Shown in pieces: positions 29,001-37,577 of a DNA stretch of 64,000 nt. Source of the DNA: Gordonia sediminis (lineage in GTDB: Bacteria; Actinomycetota; Actinomycetes; Mycobacteriales; Mycobacteriaceae); contig RZUM01000005.1 of the NCBI GenBank assembly GCA_004193205.1, positions 248,001 to 312,000 of the forward strand, read 5' to 3'. Position 1 is the first letter of the stretch; the number at the start of each line of letters is the position of its first letter. Below the pieces are notes generated by a model. It searched no databases and had not been told where the DNA came from. It saw only the letters and a program-made list of their open reading frames with translations. The translations under genes and the position numbers were made by a program.

Positions 29001-30251
29001 GTGACCGAGCTGAAACTGTCTGGGAAGTCGTTTGATATTTCGAAGCAGGAGGTGTGGGAGGCCTATCAGAAGGTCAAGGCCAACAAGGGTGCGGCTGGAG
29101 TGGACGGCTGCTCTCTCGAGGATTTCGAGAAGGATCTGAAGGGAAATCTCTACAAGATCTGGAATCGGATGTCCTCGGGAAGCTATTTCCCTCCCGCGGT
29201 CAGGGCGGTGGAAATACCGAAGGCCCATGGCGGTGGGGTGAGAATTCTCGGAGTGCCGACTGTGGCGGACCGGATCGCTCAAACGGTGGTGGCCCGGAGA
29301 CTGGAGGTGAAGGTCGAACCGGCCTTCCATCCGGATTCGTACGGCTATCGGCCGAGACGATCCGCGCTCGACGCGGTGGCAGTCTGTCGGGAACGGTGCT
29401 GGGAGTACGACTGGGTGCTCGATCTCGATATCCAGAAGTTCTTCGACAGTGTTCCGTGGGATCTCATCGTCAAGTCGGTTGAGGCGAACACCGACCTTCG
29501 TTGGGTGGTGCTGTATGTGACGCGGTGGCTTCAGGCGCCGATACAACTGCCCGACGGGACCATTGCTGAGCGAGACCGCGGTACCCCTCAGGGGTCGGCG
29601 ATCTCGCCCGTGCTGGCGAATCTGTTCCTGCACTATGCATTTGATGAGTGGATGGCACGGGAGTTCCCGACCGTCCCGTTCGAACGCTACGTGGATGACG
29701 CCGTTGTACACTGCGTCAGCCAACGTCAGGCCGAACAGGTCCTGGCGGCGCTGGGTCGGAGGATGGCCGATGTCGGGTTGCAGTTGCATCCCGACAAGAC
29801 CCGGATCGTCTACTGTAAGGACGCAGCCAGGCGTGGTTCGTATATTCACACCTCGTTCACGTTCTTAGGGTTCACGTTTCGCGCCCGCGCGGCACACAGC
29901 AAACGGGGAACCTTTACCGGTTTCCTGCCTGCAATCAGTAATGATGCACTCAAGAAACTCGGTGATGAACTCCGCCGCTGGCAGATACATCACCGTGTTG
30001 GCCATACTTTGGGAGATCTCGCGCGCCGGATCAATCCGGTCGTACGGGGCTGGATGCAGTACTACGGCCGGTTCTACCGGTCGGCTCTGTATCCCTTCCT
30101 GCGACGCATCAACACCTACCTGATGCGTTGGCTCCGCGCAAAATACCGACGACTCAAGGGATATCGCAAAGCCAGTGCCACGTGGCAAAGGATCACTACG
30201 CAGTATCCCCGCCTCTTCGCCCATTGGGCCTGGAGCGCTACTCCTATATAG
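29001..30251 (+). CDS. ltrA: Group II intron reverse transcriptase/maturase
   Basis: A 416-residue intron-encoded protein with reverse transcriptase motifs (VDGCSLEDFEKDL, GIPTVADRIAQ-like GVPTVADRIAQTVVARRLE, GTPQGSAISPVLANL and the catalytic YVDD) and a maturase/X domain near the C-terminus (KGYRKASATWQRI). It ends without an HNH endonuclease domain, as in En-minus classes that invade single-stranded DNA at replication forks. GTG at 29001 is chosen for GAGGAG at 28991; an in-frame GTG at 28968 is an alternative. No frameshift is seen, so the element may be active. Confidence 0.93.
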   Translation: MTELKLSGKSFDISKQEVWEAYQKVKANKGAAGVDGCSLEDFEKDLKGNLYKIWNRMSSGSYFPPAVRAVEIPKAHGGGVRILGVPTVADRIAQTVVARRLEVKVEPAFHPDSYGYRPRRSALDAVAVCRERCWEYDWVLDLDIQKFFDSVPWDLIVKSVEANTDLRWVVLYVTRWLQAPIQLPDGTIAERDRGTPQGSAISPVLANLFLHYAFDEWMAREFPTVPFERYVDDAVVHCVSQRQAEQVLAALGRRMADVGLQLHPDKTRIVYCKDAARRGSYIHTSFTFLGFTFRARAAHSKRGTFTGFLPAISNDALKKLGDELRRWQIHHRVGHTLGDLARRINPVVRGWMQYYGRFYRSALYPFLRRINTYLMRWLRAKYRRLKGYRKASATWQRITTQYPRLFAHWAWSATPI

Positions 30252-30263
30252 CCAGGATGATAA

Positions 30264-30297
30264 GAGCCGTGTAACGGGAGACTGTTACGCACGGTTC
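30264..30297 (+). ncRNA. Group II intron domain V
   Basis: The 34-nt catalytic hairpin starts GAGCCGTGTAACGG, has a GAGA tetraloop and closes with CTGTTACGCACGGTTC. Length and sequence fit bacterial domain V. Domain VI follows directly and ends the intron. Confidence 0.92.
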
Positions 30298-30796
30298 TGT
30301 GGGAGCCCAGGGCTGCAATGCCCTGGGCCACCCGACTAGGCCGGTATAGGGGTGCGGGTCGGATCCTGCTCCCCGGGTGGCAACAGCCAGGGATGGCGGT
30401 CGGCGCCCATGATGATGTCCCAGCCGGAGGCGTGGATCTGGGCGTGACACGAGGTGCAGAGTAGGCATCCGTTGTCCAGGTCGGTGGGACCCCCATCAGC
30501 CCAAAACCTGATGTGATGGCACTGTGTATATCCTGCTGCCGCACCGCATTTGACACAGCACTGGTCGCGGACGATCAACGCCTTGCGTTGGTGGTGGGTG
30601 AAGAGGCGTTGCGGGTGTCCCATGTCCAACCGCACCTTCTCGCCGTCGACGATGATCGCGGTCACCGTGGCATCACAGGACAGCGTTTTCGCCAGGGTCT
30701 GCGAGATCGGGCCCAGCCACTACAACGCCGCCGCATCAGGTCACGGACGGTGGGGAGCAGGGTGTCGAGTGGCATGCCCCTAGGATAGTCGAACAC

Positions 30797-31078
30797 CTGT
30801 TCGAAGACAACGGGTCTAGCGAGGTTATTTCACTGCGCGGCAACAGTTTTCATCAGAAATATCGACTCAACAAGAAATCTTACCGTGCGGGTGTGACAGA
30901 CAGATTATGGTCGTCAATTGTGCAGCGCTACGAGGATGCGCTCGGCGCGGAGCAGCGGCAGAGTGCGCGTGGACCAGTACCTGCCATGGGGGCGTTGCAT
31001 TGTGACGCGCTCCGCGCAACAAACTGCAACCGCCGTTCGCGTGCCGCTAGCAGGGGGCGAACGCCGATCGGTGCTGCG
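30797..31078. other. Intergenic stretch between HNH remnant and FDH operon
   Basis: About 280 bp with locally lower GC (30820-30920) than its surroundings. It probably includes the old promoter of the HNH gene. No convincing gene, RNA or repeat is seen. Confidence 0.4.
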
Positions 31079-32167
31079 TCAGTCCACGGTGGTGATCGAA
31101 TCGTCGACGATCCCGGCCGCGCGTCGCTCAGCGAGTCGACGCTTCTGCGGTTCGATGGTGTAGCGCGGATCCTTCGCCGACTCGATGCCGGCCTCGAACA
31201 CGCCGAAGCGGGTGAGTGCCGACGCGGTGAGCAGGGCCAGACCCGACAACACCGACACCTTGCGCGACCGCCCGCCGAACAGCGCGCCGATTCCACCGGC
31301 CACCGCGAGTTCTTCGCTGGCCCGCAGCATCTTCCCGGCATGGCCGTGATGAAGCGGTTCGGCCGCAACCGGATCCATCCGCCGCTCCATGTACTTCGTC
31401 GCCGCCACGTCTCCGATGACGCCGAGGACGGCCAGGGTGCGCGCCGGACCCGCCTCGTCGACGGGGGTCGTCACCATCGCGAGGCCGGCGGCGGCGAGGC
31501 TCGCGGAGGAGACGAACACGAACGGCAGATCCCGATGCGCCGCATTCCAGGTGGGTGTGGCGGTGTCGGAGAGGAGTACGGCGGTGTAGACGGCCAGCGG
31601 CGGCCCGGTGATACCCGCGGCGATCCCGGACGGCCCCTCCACGGCCCGCAACACCCCGCGCAGTGGACCGAGCGGTAACCGTTGCCCCGTCATTCGGTCG
31701 ATCTCGGCCACGGCGGCGACCCCGAGCGCACCGCTGAAGGCGGACAGGATCCAGGAGCCGACACTCATCGGCGAGGTCACCTTGAAGGTTCGCAGCATGT
31801 TGTAGAAGCGTTCCGGCCGACCGAGATCCGCGACCAGGGCGACAGCACCCAGCCCGACGGCGGTCAGCCCACTCAACCGTGCGTTGCGGCGCAGCCGGGG
31901 TCGGTTGCTGAGTTGGGCACCGGCGGCGAGTACACCGGAACCGCCGGCCACCCCGCCGAGAACCAGATAGGCCGCGACCTCATGCCCCCACGGCGGCGGT
32001 TTGACGACGGGATGTCCATAGTACGAGGAGAATTCGGCCTCCGGGACCATCGACATCTCACGAGAGCCATCGGTGCTTTGCGCCGGCCGGCGTCGGGTCG
32101 GCATCGTCAGGCCGCGACGTCGGCGTGGCGGTTCCGGTGGGCGAAGGGCATCGTATTCGGAAGTCAC
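31079..32167 (-). CDS. NrfD-like membrane subunit of formate dehydrogenase
   Basis: A 362-residue integral membrane protein, the probable quinone-reacting or anchor subunit. Hydrophobic helices begin near residue 60 (VAAYLVLGGVAGGSGVLAA) and recur throughout, a pattern of the NrfD/PsrC family that replaces a cytochrome b gamma subunit. GTG at 32167 overlaps the beta-subunit stop as GTGA, so the two are coupled. A soluble charged tail of about 40 residues ends the protein. It is the last gene of the FDH operon. Confidence 0.8.
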   Translation of the reverse strand: MTSEYDALRPPEPPRRRRGLTMPTRRRPAQSTDGSREMSMVPEAEFSSYYGHPVVKPPPWGHEVAAYLVLGGVAGGSGVLAAGAQLSNRPRLRRNARLSGLTAVGLGAVALVADLGRPERFYNMLRTFKVTSPMSVGSWILSAFSGALGVAAVAEIDRMTGQRLPLGPLRGVLRAVEGPSGIAAGITGPPLAVYTAVLLSDTATPTWNAAHRDLPFVFVSSASLAAAGLAMVTTPVDEAGPARTLAVLGVIGDVAATKYMERRMDPVAAEPLHHGHAGKMLRASEELAVAGGIGALFGGRSRKVSVLSGLALLTASALTRFGVFEAGIESAKDPRYTIEPQKRRLAERRAAGIVDDSITTVD

Positions 32168-33330
32168 CGGCGTCGTCCTGTCAGGAAGGAGATCGCGGCG
32201 GCGGCGAGCATACCGGCGGCGGCCGCACCGGCACGCTTGTACATCGTGGTCAGGTCTGCGGTGCAGACCCGCGGATCGGGTGGCAGACCGTACACCTCGG
32301 GTTCGTCGAGCAGTAGGAACACCGATCCGGTGCCACCGACACCGTCGTTGGGATTGGCGCCATAGAGCCGCGCCTCGGTCATACCCTCGGCGTGCAGTGC
32401 CGCCACCCGTGCGCGGGCCTTGTCGACCAGGTCGTCGTGGTCGCCGAATTTGATCGACGTAGTCGGGCAGGTCTGCGCGCAGGCCGGGGTCTGGTCGTTG
32501 ACCAGTCGGTCGTAGCAGAGTGTGCACTTCTGTGCGACACCGCGTTTCGGCACCGGGGGTTGTTCACCCTTGCGGTGTCCCTGACGGGTCGTCGGTGCCG
32601 CGGTGCCGTCGGCGCGACGCTCGACGACCCCGAACGGGCACCCGGCCACACACGTCCCGCAGCCGTTGCACACGTCGTCCTGCACCACGACCGTGCCGAA
32701 CTCGGTGCGGAACAGCGCGCCGGTGGGGCACACGTCGAGACAGCCCGCATGCGTGCAGTGTTTGCAGACGTCCGACGACATCAGCCAACGGAATTCGGGG
32801 GTGTCGGGGGGAGTGTGGTCTCGATCTCGATACGCTGCCTCGCTACGCTCGGCGGCTACTCGATCATCGGGGGGAGTGTGGTCTCGATACGCGGGCTCGC
32901 CTAGCGGCTCGCTCGCTACTCGACCATCGGGGGGATACGCGGGCTCGCCTAGCGGCTCGCTCGCTACTCGACCATCGGGTGAGGCGTCGGGTTCGTTCGC
33001 TACTCGACCATCGGAAGGGAGAGAAGGCAGGCCGAGATCGACCAGGGCGCGACCGGATTCGCGGGCCGCGGTGATCCGGTCGCGGTCCTGCTCGATGAAC
33101 GCCACATGCCGCCAGGTACTCGCGCCGAGCGCGACGGTGTTGTCATACGACATGCCGGTCAGTTCCAGATCACCGTCGCGCGGGTTGTGGTTCCACTCCT
33201 TGCAGGCGACCTCACAGGCCTTGCAGCCGATACAGATCGACGTGTCGGTGAAGAACCCCTTGCGTGCACGCTCGTCGTCGCCCCACGCCGCGTCGGCGGT
33301 TGGGTCGGTGGGACCGGACAGCTGGCCCAT
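32164..33330 (-). CDS. Formate dehydrogenase iron-sulfur (beta) subunit with repeat insertion
   Basis: A 388-residue ferredoxin-type subunit passing electrons from the catalytic subunit to the membrane subunit. Cys clusters are CIGCKACEVAC (residues about 33-43), CKHCTHAGCLDVCP, CNGCGTCVAGCP and CTLCYDRL with a later CAQTCP, enough for four 4Fe-4S centres. A short hydrophobic C-terminal segment is present. Between residues about 105 and 172, after ALVDLGLPS and before TPEFRWL, lies a low-complexity insertion of four units built on PDGRVASEPLGEPAY. The DNA below it (32811-33016) matches intergenic palindromic repeats. The ATG directly abuts the stop of the catalytic gene. Confidence 0.9.
   Translation of the reverse strand: MGQLSGPTDPTADAAWGDDERARKGFFTDTSICIGCKACEVACKEWNHNPRDGDLELTGMSYDNTVALGASTWRHVAFIEQDRDRITAARESGRALVDLGLPSLPSDGRVANEPDASPDGRVASEPLGEPAYPPDGRVASEPLGEPAYRDHTPPDDRVAAERSEAAYRDRDHTPPDTPEFRWLMSSDVCKHCTHAGCLDVCPTGALFRTEFGTVVVQDDVCNGCGTCVAGCPFGVVERRADGTAAPTTRQGHRKGEQPPVPKRGVAQKCTLCYDRLVNDQTPACAQTCPTTSIKFGDHDDLVDKARARVAALHAEGMTEARLYGANPNDGVGGTGSVFLLLDEPEVYGLPPDPRVCTADLTTMYKRAGAAAAGMLAAAAISFLTGRRR
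32811..33016. repeat. Four-copy palindrome-derived repeat inside the FDH beta gene
   Basis: Four degenerate copies of a unit built from GTCTCGATACGCGGGCTCGC and CTACTCGACCATCGG. Two adjacent copies share a near-identical 45-bp stretch. The same blocks form the intergenic palindromes at 56695-56939. Copy lengths keep the FDH reading frame open. Confidence 0.85.
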
Positions 33331-36300
33331 TTAGCTGCGCCTCCTGGTGATCCGGATGTTGTCGGTCTCGGTGGTCACCCCGGCCCGTTCCTGGTACTGA
33401 CGTACCAGATCGAGCAGTGCCTGCCCGGTCGGTCGCCGTCCTGCGATGATGTCGCAGGATCCCACCTTGGATTCCTGGATCTGTACATTCGGGTCGAGTG
33501 TGACGCCGATGAGGTCATTGGCTGCGTCCCCGCTGACCACCGCGTCCGAACCCACACCCCAATGGTAGGGAAGGCCCACCTGATGCACGCTGCGCCCGTT
33601 GATCTTCAGGGCCTTGAGTCGGTCGGTGACCAGCACTCGCGCCTCGATCGCCGCGCGGGCCGAGACGATCGTCGCCCAGCCCTCGTTTACCAGACCCCGC
33701 TCGGCGGCCAGCGCCGGTGACACCTCGCAGAACATCTCCGGCTGCAGCTCCGCCAGATACGGCGACCAGCGGCTCATGCCGCCCGCGGTGTGGTGCTCGG
33801 TCAGCCGATAGGTGGTGAACACGTACGGATACACCTCGGTCCCGGGCTCACCGGCGCTCGGTGCGTCCATGTTGTCGGTGCGCGCGAAGATCACCCGCGA
33901 CGGCGATTGCTGTTGGCGGTAAAGGGCATTCGCGACCGGTGATTCCTGGGGCTCGTAGTGCGTCGGCAGCGGGCCGTCGACGAGCCCCTTCGGCGCGAAC
34001 AGCCACCCCTTGCCGTCGGACTGCATGATGAACGGATCGTCGCCGGCCAGCGCGTCGGCCCCGCCGCGATCCCGATCCCCGCGGGAGTGCGGGTCCTTGT
34101 CGACCGGGAAGTCGGGTACGTCGTGCCCGGTCCACCTGCCCTGCTCGGCATCCCACCACACGTAGCGCTTGCGTTCACTCCACGGGTTACCGTCAGGGTC
34201 GGCCGAGGCGCGGTTGTAGATGATGCGACGATCGGCCGGCCACACCCAGCCCCACTCGGACTGACTCACCGACGGGCCGCCATCGGGAACACGACGTGCC
34301 GCCTGATTGGTCGAATCCGCGTAGACGCCGGCGTAGATCCAGCAGCCGCATGCCGTGGAGCCGTCGCTCTTCAACTGCGTGTACGACGACAGGCTCGTGC
34401 CCGCATCGGGTCCCGACACGCGGCGGCCGTTGATCTCCGACAGCACGGCTTCGGGATCGGGATTGCCGTGCTCGTCGAGGCGATAGTCCCAGGTCATGTC
34501 GAGCAGCGGCCGGTCGCGTTCGTCACCCGAATCGGCCAAACGCTCGCGGATACGCTTGCCGAGTTCGTAGAAGAAGTCCATTTCACTCTGGGCGTCGCCC
34601 GGCGGCTCGACGGCCTGATGACGCCACTGCACCATCCGTTGGGTCTGGGTGAACGATCCGGCCTTCTCCACGTGCGTGGCCGCGGGCAGGAAGAAGACCT
34701 CGGTGCCGATGTCAGTGGTGCGCATCTCACCCGAGTCGATCTCCGGTCCCTCCTTCCACCAGGTGGCCGACTCGATCATGTTGAGGTCCCGCACCACCAG
34801 CCATTTCAGGTGCGACATCGCGAAACGCTGCTGACGCCCGTTGGCCGACCCGACCGCTGGATTCTGGCCGAGAAGGAAATACCCTTCGACCTTGTCGTCG
34901 AGCATGTCGACCGTCGTCTGGTAGGTGCCCGCGGGGCCGTTGAGCCGTGGCAGGTAGTCGAAGGCCCAGTCGTTCTCCGCGGTGGCCGCGTCGCCGAACC
35001 ACGCTTTGAGCAGACTCACCGTGTAGTCCTCGGCGTAGGCCCAGAACCCCTTCTGCTGCGGGGACGCGATCGCGGCGAGGTAGTCGGCGAGGGTGTCGTG
35101 CTTTCCGACCGACGGCATCGGCAGGTAGCCGGGCAACAGGTTGAACAGGGTGGGGATGTCGGTGGAGCCCTGGATACTCGCGTGACCGCGCAGCGCCATG
35201 ATGCCGCCGCCCGGCCGGCCGATGTTGCCCATCAACAGCTGAAGGATGGCCGCGGCGCGGATGAATTGTGCGCCGAGAGTGTGCTGTGTCCACCCGGTGG
35301 CATAGGCGAAGCACGTCGTGCGCTCACGCCCGGAGTTGTCGGCGATGGACTCGGCGAGGTAGGTGAACTCCTCGACCGAGATGCCGCACATGTCGCTCAC
35401 CATCTCCGGGGTGTACCGCGAGTAGTGGCGTTTGAGGATCTGGAACACCGACCGCGGATCACTCAGCGTGTCGTCGCGCAGCACCCTGGGATGAGCCAGC
35501 GACGGACCGCCCGAACCGTGCGATTCGCCCTCGGCGTGCTCAGACGCGGCGACGTGTTCGTGGCCGTCGGCCGGCCCCGTCGCGGCCTCGGACGCCGCAG
35601 CGGCGTCGGACTGCGCATACGCCCACGTCGACGGGTCGTAGTGTCCCGTCTCGGGATCGAAGCCGGAGAAGAGGCCGTCGAGGTCCTCGGTGTCACGGAA
35701 ATCCTCGTTCACCAAGGTGGCGGCGTTGGTGTAGGCCACCACGTACTCACGGAAGTACCGCTCGCGAGAGATCATGTGGTTGATCAGCCCACCGAGCAGC
35801 ACGACATCCGACCCGGCGCGGATCGAGACATGCCGGTCGGCCACCGCGGAGGTCCGGGTGAACCGGGGGTCGACGTGGATGACCCGGGCGCCACGCGCCT
35901 TCGCCTCACTGACCCACTGGAAGCCCACCGGATGGGCCTCGGCCATGTTGCCGCCGATGAGCACGACACAATCCGCATTGGCCATGTCCTGTAGTGATTG
36001 CGTGGCGCCGCCGCGTCCGAACGAGGCCCCCAGACTGGGAACCGTGGAGGAGTGTCATATGCGCGCCTGGTTCTCGATCTGGATGGCACCCGCCGCGGTG
36101 AAGAGCTTCTTGATCAGGTAGTTCTCTTCGTTGTCGAGGGTCGCGCCGCCCAGCGAGGCGATGCCCATCGTGCGGCGCAGCGATCGGCCCTGATCGTCGA
36201 CATCCTGCCAGCCGTTGCGGCGGGAGGCGACGAAACGATCGGCGATCATGTCGATCGCGGTATCCCGGTCGAGGTCTGCCCACTCGGTGGCATGCGGGGC

Positions 36301-36657
36301 GCGGTAACGAATCTTGGTCTGCCGCAAGGGGTTGTTGACGAGCTGTTCGCTCGACGCGCCCTTCGGGCAGAGTCGTCCGCGGGAGATGGGGGAGTCCGGG
36401 TCACCCTCGATCCCGACGACCTTCTCGTCTTTGACGAACACTTTCTGTCCGCAGCCGACGGCACAGAACGGGCAGACGCTTGCCACGACGCGGTCGGCGG
36501 TGGCCGTCCGCGGTTCGGTGCGTCGGGTCGTCGCCGACGTCACGGCCGGGCCGCGGCCGAAGAGGTCACCGGACCGCACCTGCCGCACCACCGGCCACTC
36601 GAGCGGGCTCCACGCTGGCACGTCCCCGAGCCTATCGGACTCGGCCCACGCGGTCAC
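33331..36657 (-). CDS. Selenocysteine formate dehydrogenase catalytic (alpha) subunit
   Basis: A molybdenum or tungsten bis-MGD enzyme oxidising formate to CO2. The frame is interrupted only by TGA at 36055-36057 (codon 201), at the active-site position of Sec FDHs: NQARI, then U, then HSSTVPSLGASFGRGGA. Upstream, CPFCAVGC and GRLCPKG hold the 4Fe-4S cluster. The readthrough protein is 1108 residues. A SECIS-like hairpin follows the codon. GTG at 36657 is the probable start; the frame stays open into the GDSL gene. No twin-arginine signal is seen, so the protein may face the cytoplasm. Residues after about 350 include a His/Glu-rich spacer. FdhD/FdhE and cofactor genes are absent from the window. 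Confidence 0.93.
36025..36043 (-). promoter_or_regulatory. SECIS-like hairpin for Sec insertion
   Basis: In the mRNA, 11 nt after the UGA, GGUUCCC pairs with GGGGGCC (two G-U pairs) around an AGUCU loop containing the apical GU that SelB recognises in bacterial SECIS elements. Spacing and loop fit known fdh SECIS hairpins. Confidence 0.85.
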
Positions 36658-36764
36658 CCATCCCGGACGCTTCGTCCGCCAGAAGTCGGATCTTCCACCT
36701 CCTGCAAGGCCCGGACGACCTGACTTCCGGGGGAGGAACCGGGGTCTGCGGACGGCGGAGCGCG

Positions 36765-37529
36765 TCAGCGCGGGGAAGGGTGGAGCGTAACCCAGGCGGG
36801 GTGCTTGGCGGAGCGATCGTCGCGCGATGTCCCGCGCCGCAGCCGTCGGCCCAGCCACGGTGCGAAGTGATCGCGATAGAAGCGCACCTCGTCGTAGAGC
36901 GTCCGCTCGGGATGCGGACCCATCGGCGTCGCGGTGGTCAGGGACGGGTCGTCGATACTGAGCGCGGCGAGCACGAGGCCGGCGACGCGACGATGACCGA
37001 TCTCGTTCAGGTGCAGTCGGTCCGCCGACCAGTAGCCGGGGTGGCGGATCTCCTCGTCGTGGAACACGTCGACGAAGTCCACCTCCTCATCGGCCGCGAT
37101 CACCCCCACCTCGTCGGTCAGATACGCGCAGCGTCGTCGGATCGTGTCTCCGAACGGCAGGCCGCCGGAGGGATCCGGCCCCGCGAGCACGACGACATGG
37201 ATGCCGGCGTCGCGGCTGCGCCGTACCGCGGTGCGGATCATGTCGAGCAGACGTTGCGGCTCGATGCCGGGCCGCAGTGTGTCGTTGCCGCCGCCGTTGA
37301 AGGTCATCATCGTCGGCGCGGGTGCCAGCGCGAGCGCGGCGTCGATCTGGTCGGTCGCGATCGGTTCGAGCAGCCGCCCGCGCACCGCGAGGTTGGCGTA
37401 CTCGACGGCGTCATGTTTCGCCGTCAGCCCGGCGGCGACGAGATCCGCCCAGCCGCGGGGGACCTCGTCGCCGAACGGTTCATCGCCCACACCTTCGGTG
37501 AAGCTGTCGCCAACCGCGACGTAACGCAT
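36765..37529 (-). CDS. SGNH/GDSL-family hydrolase
   Basis: A 254-residue esterase/lipase-type enzyme. Blocks are GDSFTEGVGD (residues 7-16, nucleophile Ser), an Asn/Gly block, FNGGGNDTL and the final DRLHLNEIGH with the Asp-His pair. No signal peptide. It is upstream of and co-directional with the FDH operon but separated by about 108 bp from the chosen FDH start. Substrate unknown; members deacylate lipids, glycans or simple esters. Confidence 0.87.
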   Translation of the reverse strand: MRYVAVGDSFTEGVGDEPFGDEVPRGWADLVAAGLTAKHDAVEYANLAVRGRLLEPIATDQIDAALALAPAPTMMTFNGGGNDTLRPGIEPQRLLDMIRTAVRRSRDAGIHVVVLAGPDPSGGLPFGDTIRRRCAYLTDEVGVIAADEEVDFVDVFHDEEIRHPGYWSADRLHLNEIGHRRVAGLVLAALSIDDPSLTTATPMGPHPERTLYDEVRFYRDHFAPWLGRRLRRGTSRDDRSAKHPAWVTLHPSPR

Positions 37530-37577
37530 CGTGTCCCTCCCGAAATCCGATCCGATCGTCCCCTGACCGTCGGGTGG

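Larger units (their letters stand above)
28413..30336 (+). mobile_element. Complete group II intron, antisense in an HNH gene
   Basis: A 1924-bp retroelement. The 5' end is GTGTGCC, matching the GUGYG intron start. The 3' end has a 34-nt domain V (30264-30297) and a domain VI hairpin (30298-30336) with a bulged A 7 nt from the end, finishing in AC. Excising exactly these bases restores an HNH-family reading frame on the other strand, which fixes both ends. A heptamer at 28524-28530 (AACCGCC) complements exon bases 28405-28411 and is a candidate EBS1. The maturase lies in the domain IV position. The region 28413-29000 holds ribozyme domains and no other gene. Confidence 0.92.
28373..30796 (-). 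pseudogene. Decayed 13E12/DUF222 HNH endonuclease, split by a group II intron
   Basis: The intact part (30337-30665) encodes an HNH nuclease C-terminus with CCVKCGAA, CHHIRFWADGGP and CLLCTSC. Removing 28413-30336 joins it in frame to a final TYR-ASN-ARG-ARG-THR-MET-ARG-LEU-ASP stretch ending at a stop at 28373-28375. Upstream, a likely start region (from GTG near 30796, MPLDTLLPTVRD) runs into the HNH part only through a frameshift around 30720-30735, and the usual long DUF222 N-terminal domain is missing. The gene therefore has an internal deletion and a frameshift besides the intron. Such genes occur in many copies in actinobacteria. Confidence 0.75.

Noticed and set aside
30893-31678. 261-residue plus-strand open frame near the FDH operon
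   Set aside because: Mostly antisense to the NrfD-like gene, with no ribosome site or recognisable domain.
32811-33016. CRISPR array
   Set aside because: Units are adjacent and degenerate, with no unique spacers or cas genes, and they lie within a coding frame.
33958-35994. 678-residue plus-strand open frame
   Set aside because: Antisense to the formate dehydrogenase gene; composition is typical of a mirrored high-GC frame.
36055-36858. Separate 267-residue protein ending at the TGA at 36055
   Set aside because: Its sequence is the N-terminal part of formate dehydrogenase, the downstream frame continues the same protein, and the TGA is at the Sec site with a SECIS-like hairpin.
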